Assembly (NCBI GenBank): GCA_034434515.1
Contig: DAOTZA010000066.1
Coordinates: 1 to 36,078, forward strand
Direction of reading: 5' to 3'
Length of the DNA: 36,078 nucleotides
Source of the DNA: NAK19 sp034434515
Lineage (GTDB): Bacteria > Chloroflexota > Anaerolineae > Anaerolineales > UBA4823
Below the pieces are notes generated by a model, which saw only the letters and a list, made by a program, of their open reading frames with translations, was not told the origin of the DNA and made no database searches. Position 1 is the first letter of the stretch. Every line of letters begins with the position of its first letter. Shown here one piece after another: positions 32,522-36,078 of this stretch. The position numbers and the translations under genes are program-made.

Positions 32522-33418
32522 CTACATCTCTGCAAACTCAAATATGTATAGAGAAAAATCCCAGGCGGCCTGATAGCCGGCTGCGGTTAAGGCGGTCAGG
32601 ATCGGCGCATGCAAGGGGGCAATCCAGGCGGCTTTTTGATAGTCGTTCCGCGCCGCCCAGCGGGCAAAATCCACCAGCAGACCTTCGAGTGCTTGCGGCG
32701 CGCAAACTACCCAGCGGATCAACAGGCTTTTGACCTCAGCTTCCTCATCTTCTGCCACACACAGCAACCCGGCTCGCTCACGCCACCAGTAAGCCTGAGA
32801 GGCAGCAACATAGCGTTGCAGATAAGCTGGGCGAGGCTTTGCCCACTGCCAGCCCAAATCGATCAGGTGAGAACCCAACGGCAGAAGGGGGCTTTGGCTG
32901 GCAAACGCAAAGGCTGTGTCGAGTTCTTCGCCGGCTACCAGCCGGAAATCTGGTATCTGCTCTTCACTCTGGGCTTGTATTTCATACGCGCCGAACTCGC
33001 CTACCTTTTGAAACCCCAGCTTTTCACAAATGCGATGAACGGCGAGGCGCTTGGAAGCGGTTGCCAGGCGCACCACACCCTTGCCGAGAGACCGCCAGCG
33101 CTCCATCAGGTAGCGATGGATATGGGTAGCAAAGCCGCGCCCCTCGAAATCCGGGTGCACGCGCAGCCCCTCCAGCCACCATTCGTCCTCAGCCAGGCGG
33201 GTCAGCTTGCCCAGGCCGGCAATGCGGTTGCCATATTCTGCCACGGCTAAACAGCCTTCCGCATCTGCCAGCCATTCTTGCCAGACAAAAGGAATGTAAT
33301 CGTGCCCGTTCCAGATGTGACGCGCCAGTTCCAGCACCTGGGGCGTATCTAGCGGCAGCGCTGCCCGACAAACCAGTTGCGCCAGAGCTGACGAGGAGTT
33401 AGGCGGAGGAACCTTCAT
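32522..33418 (-). CDS. GNAT-family N-acetyltransferase
   Basis: 298 residues. The N-terminal GNAT domain contains the acetyl-CoA-binding segment GLRVHPDFEGRGFATHIHRY at about 93-112, followed by VVRLATASKRLAVHRICEKL, the usual strand and helix after it. The C-terminal 140 residues may be a second, degenerate GNAT domain. Acceptor unknown. Its ATG overlaps the stop of the GH1 gene (ATGA), so the two are translationally coupled. Confidence 0.83.
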   Translation of the reverse strand: MKVPPPNSSSALAQLVCRAALPLDTPQVLELARHIWNGHDYIPFVWQEWLADAEGCLAVAEYGNRIAGLGKLTRLAEDEWWLEGLRVHPDFEGRGFATHIHRYLMERWRSLGKGVVRLATASKRLAVHRICEKLGFQKVGEFGAYEIQAQSEEQIPDFRLVAGEELDTAFAFASQSPLLPLGSHLIDLGWQWAKPRPAYLQRYVAASQAYWWRERAGLLCVAEDEEAEVKSLLIRWVVCAPQALEGLLVDFARWAARNDYQKAAWIAPLHAPILTALTAAGYQAAWDFSLYIFEFAEM

Positions 33419-34743
33419 GAGTCGGGAAAGATCTGCTTCAAGATTTCCGGCGCATACGTAGCAACCATCTGCGCCGAAAGCCCGTTTTGGCGACAGATTT
33501 CGGCGTAGAAATTGGCACTGGGACGCCGCGTGCGCTGCTGTGTTTTTTCATTTAAAGCCCACAAACCAAAGCGCTGCGTCCAACCCCGCTCCCACTCAAA
33601 GTTGTCCACCAGCGACCAGTGAAAATACCCCTTGACGGGGAGGTTGAAATTCACCGCCCTCCAGAGCTGGTGAAGATGGGCGGCAAGATAGCGCGGGCGC
33701 AGGCGGTCTTCCGAATCGTTGACGCCGTTCTCGGTGATGATGATGGGCAAACCGGCGCGTTGCGCCCATTGGATGGCGCGGAAAAAGCCTTGCGGCTCGT
33801 TGGCAATAAACGCCCCTTCGCTGACATCCGCCCCTTCGGGAAAGAAGCGCCGCGCAAACACTTCAGCGGCTTTGGTCAGGTCAAAGGCAACCCGCGAACG
33901 GGTGTAATAGTTTAGGCCGAAGAAATCTTGCGTGCCTTTGGCTTCCGGCACGTTGCGCCGCAAGATCAAGACGTTCAGCTTGCCGTTTGCCAGTGGCTGG
34001 GTGATCAGCTCGTTGAGGGCATTGTGGAGGGTGCGCGTTGTCCAGCGGTCGAGCGGTGACCACTCCCTGGCCGGGAGCAGGTCTTGATAATGGTGCGCCA
34101 TACCGACCCGCGCTGTCGGTTGGATGGCGTGAATTTCCCGATAGGCGGAGGCGTGAGCACGCAGGAGATTTACGGCGCTTTTGACGGCCGCCTCAAAACT
34201 CGTTTTGCCAGGCGGCCAGACGGCCTGAATGTAACCAAAGATCAGATACAGGTTCGGCTCGTTGAAGGTAACCCAATAATGGACGTATTCCTTCAGCGCC
34301 TCAACCACTTTTCGGGTATAGCGGGTGAAGCGCTCAACCGATCCAGCGTTTTCCCAGGCGCCTTCTTCGAGAAACCACATTGGCTCGGAGAAATGGTGCA
34401 GGGTAACCAGCGGGGTCAGGTTGCGTTCAACCAGGCCGCGCATCATCTGGCGGTAATGCTCTAAGGCGGCCTCGTCCCACTTATCGGGGGTGGGTTGGAT
34501 GCGGCTCCATTCGATGGATAAACGATGAGCATTCTGGTTGCCTTCCGCGGCGCGATCAAAATCTTCTCGCCAGCGTCCTCCCCACCAGTCGCAGGCAAGC
34601 CCGCATTGATGCCCGTGAAGGATGTGGCCTTGCTCCTCCCACCAGTGCCATGAATTGAGAAAGTTATTCCCTTCAACTTGGTGAGATGAAGTCGCCGTTC
34701 CCCATAAAAAACCACGCGGAAATTGAAAAATTGCCTCAGGCAT
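33415..34743 (-). CDS. Glycoside hydrolase family 1 beta-glycosidase
   Basis: 442 residues, normal GH1 length. Starts FPRGFLWGTATSSHQVEG; acid/base Glu162 in TFNEPN; nucleophile Glu338 in IITENG; GYFHWSLVDNFEWERG near the C-terminus. It hydrolyses beta-linked glucosides or galactosides with retention. No signal peptide, so cytoplasmic. First gene of a pair with the GNAT gene; no sugar transporter or regulator is nearby. Confidence 0.93.
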   Translation of the reverse strand: MPEAIFQFPRGFLWGTATSSHQVEGNNFLNSWHWWEEQGHILHGHQCGLACDWWGGRWREDFDRAAEGNQNAHRLSIEWSRIQPTPDKWDEAALEHYRQMMRGLVERNLTPLVTLHHFSEPMWFLEEGAWENAGSVERFTRYTRKVVEALKEYVHYWVTFNEPNLYLIFGYIQAVWPPGKTSFEAAVKSAVNLLRAHASAYREIHAIQPTARVGMAHHYQDLLPAREWSPLDRWTTRTLHNALNELITQPLANGKLNVLILRRNVPEAKGTQDFFGLNYYTRSRVAFDLTKAAEVFARRFFPEGADVSEGAFIANEPQGFFRAIQWAQRAGLPIIITENGVNDSEDRLRPRYLAAHLHQLWRAVNFNLPVKGYFHWSLVDNFEWERGWTQRFGLWALNEKTQQRTRRPSANFYAEICRQNGLSAQMVATYAPEILKQIFPDS

Positions 34744-34787
34744 ATCTCCCTCGTCGGTTAGAGTTTGAGGTTGCTTTTAACCCGTCA

Positions 34788-34848
34788 GGATAGACCGTTG
34801 AAACATCTCGAAGGTTTTCCAAAGCACACTGGGTGGTAAAACCGAACC
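34788..34848 (-). repeat. Possible internally deleted MITE relic
   Basis: AGGATAGACCGT followed after a few bases by TCGAAGGTTTTCC and then GGGTGGTAAAAC resembles the left and right parts of copy B (GGACAGACCGT, TGGAAGGTTTTC, TGATGGTAGGTTG) with the centre missing. Ends are eroded, so this is tentative. Confidence 0.3.
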
Positions 34849-34931
34849 TGGCTGACGCTTGTTCTGCTGATCCTGAACTGAGGTTATTTTAACCGAAAGG
34901 GGCAACTTTGGGGCTAGAGTTTTAAATAACC

Positions 34932-34961
34932 TTGACATAGAACGATTGTTCGTGTTAAAAT
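34932..34961 (+). promoter_or_regulatory. lexA promoter with embedded SOS box
   Basis: -35 TTGACA (34932-34937) and an extended -10 TGTTAAAAT (-10 hexamer 34956-34961) flank a perfect GAAC-N4-GTTC palindrome, GAACGATTGTTC (34940-34951). This matches the Gram-positive-type LexA operator and, placed inside the promoter, indicates autorepression. Confidence 0.8.
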
Positions 34962-35054
34962 TAATAAAACAAACAATCTAAAAATCTGGAAAGGGAGCGG
35001 CAACCCCTCTCCGTTCCGGGTAATTGGGTTTCGTTTATCTGAGGAGAAACCAGA

Positions 35055-35792
35055 ATGATGGCAAGACGCAAAAATCAGCAGATGCAAGAGCGTCACCGGC
35101 GAGTTGTGATGGTGTTGCACGAATTCTTAACCGACCTCGGTTATCCCCCATCAATTCGCGAGATTTGCATTCGCACCGGGATCACCTCCACTTCAATGGT
35201 CAATCGCTATCTCGAACAATTAGAGGAATGGGGCATCATCGAGCGCGATGGCGGCGTCTCGCGCGGCATCCGTCTGCTGCGCAGCCCGGCCGAACTGGGC
35301 ATCAATCTCTACAGCACGATGCGCCAGAAAGCTCAGGCGATTGCCGATGACCTCCTGCAAATTCCCATCCTCGGCCGCATTCAAGCGGGTGAACCGCTGC
35401 CGCTGCCCGGTTCGGATTTCGCCCGCTTCGATCCCGAACATGCGGTTGCGGTCGCCAGCAGTTTGTTCTCCCGGCGGGAGCAGGCTGACGACCTTTTTGC
35501 CCTTGAAGTGCGCGGCGATTCGATGATCGACGCCATGATCAACGACGGCGACATCGTCATCATGCGCCCGGTCAAAGAAGTACACAACGGCGAAATGGTG
35601 GCGGTCTGGTTAAAAGATGTCGAAGAAACAACCTTGAAGTACTTCTACAAAGAAAACGGGCGTCTGCGCCTGCAACCGGCCAATCCGGCTTATGAACCGA
35701 TCATCATCGATCATCCCGAAAATGTGGAAGTGCAGGGCAAGGTCGTGATGGTCATCCGCAAGTTCGAGGGCGAGGCGTTGCCGGCTGCCTAG
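35055..35792 (+). CDS. lexA: LexA repressor
   Basis: 245 residues. Winged helix at 1-75 (YPPSIREICIRTGITSTSMV). The self-cleavage site is Ala111-Gly112 in GRIQAGEP, catalytic Ser156 in RGDSMIDAMINDGD and Lys195 in TTLKYFY, so autoproteolysis should work. It is longer than E. coli LexA (about 200), with an extra linker at 77-103 and an insertion before the active serine. GAGGAG precedes tandem ATGs. An SOS box in its promoter supports autoregulation as the SOS repressor. Confidence 0.93.
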   Translation: MMARRKNQQMQERHRRVVMVLHEFLTDLGYPPSIREICIRTGITSTSMVNRYLEQLEEWGIIERDGGVSRGIRLLRSPAELGINLYSTMRQKAQAIADDLLQIPILGRIQAGEPLPLPGSDFARFDPEHAVAVASSLFSRREQADDLFALEVRGDSMIDAMINDGDIVIMRPVKEVHNGEMVAVWLKDVEETTLKYFYKENGRLRLQPANPAYEPIIIDHPENVEVQGKVVMVIRKFEGEALPAA

Positions 35793-36078
35793 CGGGACGT
35801 GCGAGCAGTCAGGGGCAAATAGAGGCGCGCCAGAAAAACCAACTCTGCCAGCCAGAGGTCATGGTCGGAGGCGCGGATCGGCGTGTCAGCGCGGCTCGAC
35901 CATCCATAAGGATAATCGGCATTAAAGTGCAGGGGGGTGATCTGAGCGAGCTGCAAGCCCTTGCCGGAATCCAGGAAGAGAAAATCAATATTTTGCGAGA
36001 TTCCCCGATAGATATAGGAATAGCGTTGTTCGGGGGCAACGGTCTGGGTTAAATCGATCACCCCCGTAGCAAGCAGTT
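35789..36078 (-). CDS. Endonuclease/exonuclease/phosphatase-family protein, C-terminal part
   Basis: The frame is open to the right edge, so only the last 96 residues are present. RYSYIYRGISQNIDFLFLDS, then HFNADYP and RASDHDLWLAEL match the end of the EEP superfamily, with the conserved SDHD containing the catalytic His. Some exported Chloroflexota nucleases have this form. It ends LYLPLTARTSR, with a YLPL tail similar to the subtilase in this window. Its last four bases overlap the end of lexA on the other strand. Confidence 0.7.
   Translation of the reverse strand, partial: LLATGVIDLTQTVAPEQRYSYIYRGISQNIDFLFLDSGKGLQLAQITPLHFNADYPYGWSSRADTPIRASDHDLWLAELVFLARLYLPLTARTSR

Noticed and set aside
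36000..36078. A complete small gene of 90 codons at the right edge
   Set aside because: The frame is open to the edge and the sequence matches only the C-terminal part of the EEP superfamily, so it is a partial gene.

Overview
The window reads as a chromosomal segment of a Chloroflexota bacterium, most likely class Anaerolineae. This is inferred from the gene repertoire and protein style, not from a marker gene: an MglA/roadblock cluster, Thr/Pro-rich linkers in a LysM protein, BNR-repeat proteins, exported proteins ending in a Tyr-x-Pro-Leu tail, and a LexA gene behind a Gram-positive-type GAAC-N4-GTTC operator. No rRNA, tRNA, CRISPR array, prophage or complete insertion sequence was seen.

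Layout. 1-3069: an operon on the + strand with one MglA-type small GTPase, four roadblock/LC7 proteins (one fused to a PATAN/DUF4388 domain) and a Cys-containing protein of unknown function. 3749-5131: tryptophanase with its own promoter. 5197-8187: divergent serC and a PucR-type regulator. 8286-9766: a Met-rich leader peptide, a terminator and a competing antiterminator, then cystathionine gamma-synthase. 9986-11101: a site-2 protease with CBS domains. 11191-15161 (- strand): a GT-C membrane protein, a large PEPCK/HPr-kinase-like P-loop protein and a small membrane protein. 15440-17477: acyl-CoA dehydrogenase and a LysM protein. 17491-18703: a 5'-truncated BNR-repeat gene between REP-like hairpins, with another decayed reading frame. 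18842-21387: response regulator, inositol monophosphatase and SurE. 21771-22500: a UPF0175/DUF3368 toxin-antitoxin pair. 22672-26776: an exported repeat protein, then response regulator, sensor kinase and HtrA protease, which looks like an envelope-stress regulon. 26786-29227 (-): a PAS-GAF-HD-GYP c-di-GMP phosphodiesterase with a terminator-containing leader. 29684-29821: a MazF remnant. 30083-34743 (-): an exported subtilase, a GNAT protein and a GH1 glycosidase. 35055-35792: lexA. 35789-36078 (-): the 3' part of an endonuclease/exonuclease/phosphatase-family gene.

Two things stand out. First, upstream of the cystathionine gamma-synthase gene a short ORF carries two runs of three Met codons (8349-8369). 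It is followed by a perfect 12-bp terminator hairpin (8439-8467) whose 5' arm can instead pair, 12 of 13 bases, with a segment just after the Met codons (8383-8395). This is the architecture of ribosome-mediated attenuation, here apparently sensing methionine. Second, six copies of a roughly 153-bp palindromic element are scattered through intergenic regions. It has GTAA-starting terminal inverted repeats and, in three copies, 8-bp target duplications, which points to a MITE mobilised by an IS66-family transposase. One copy abuts an internally deleted mazF toxin gene and another sits just upstream of an intact toxin-antitoxin module.
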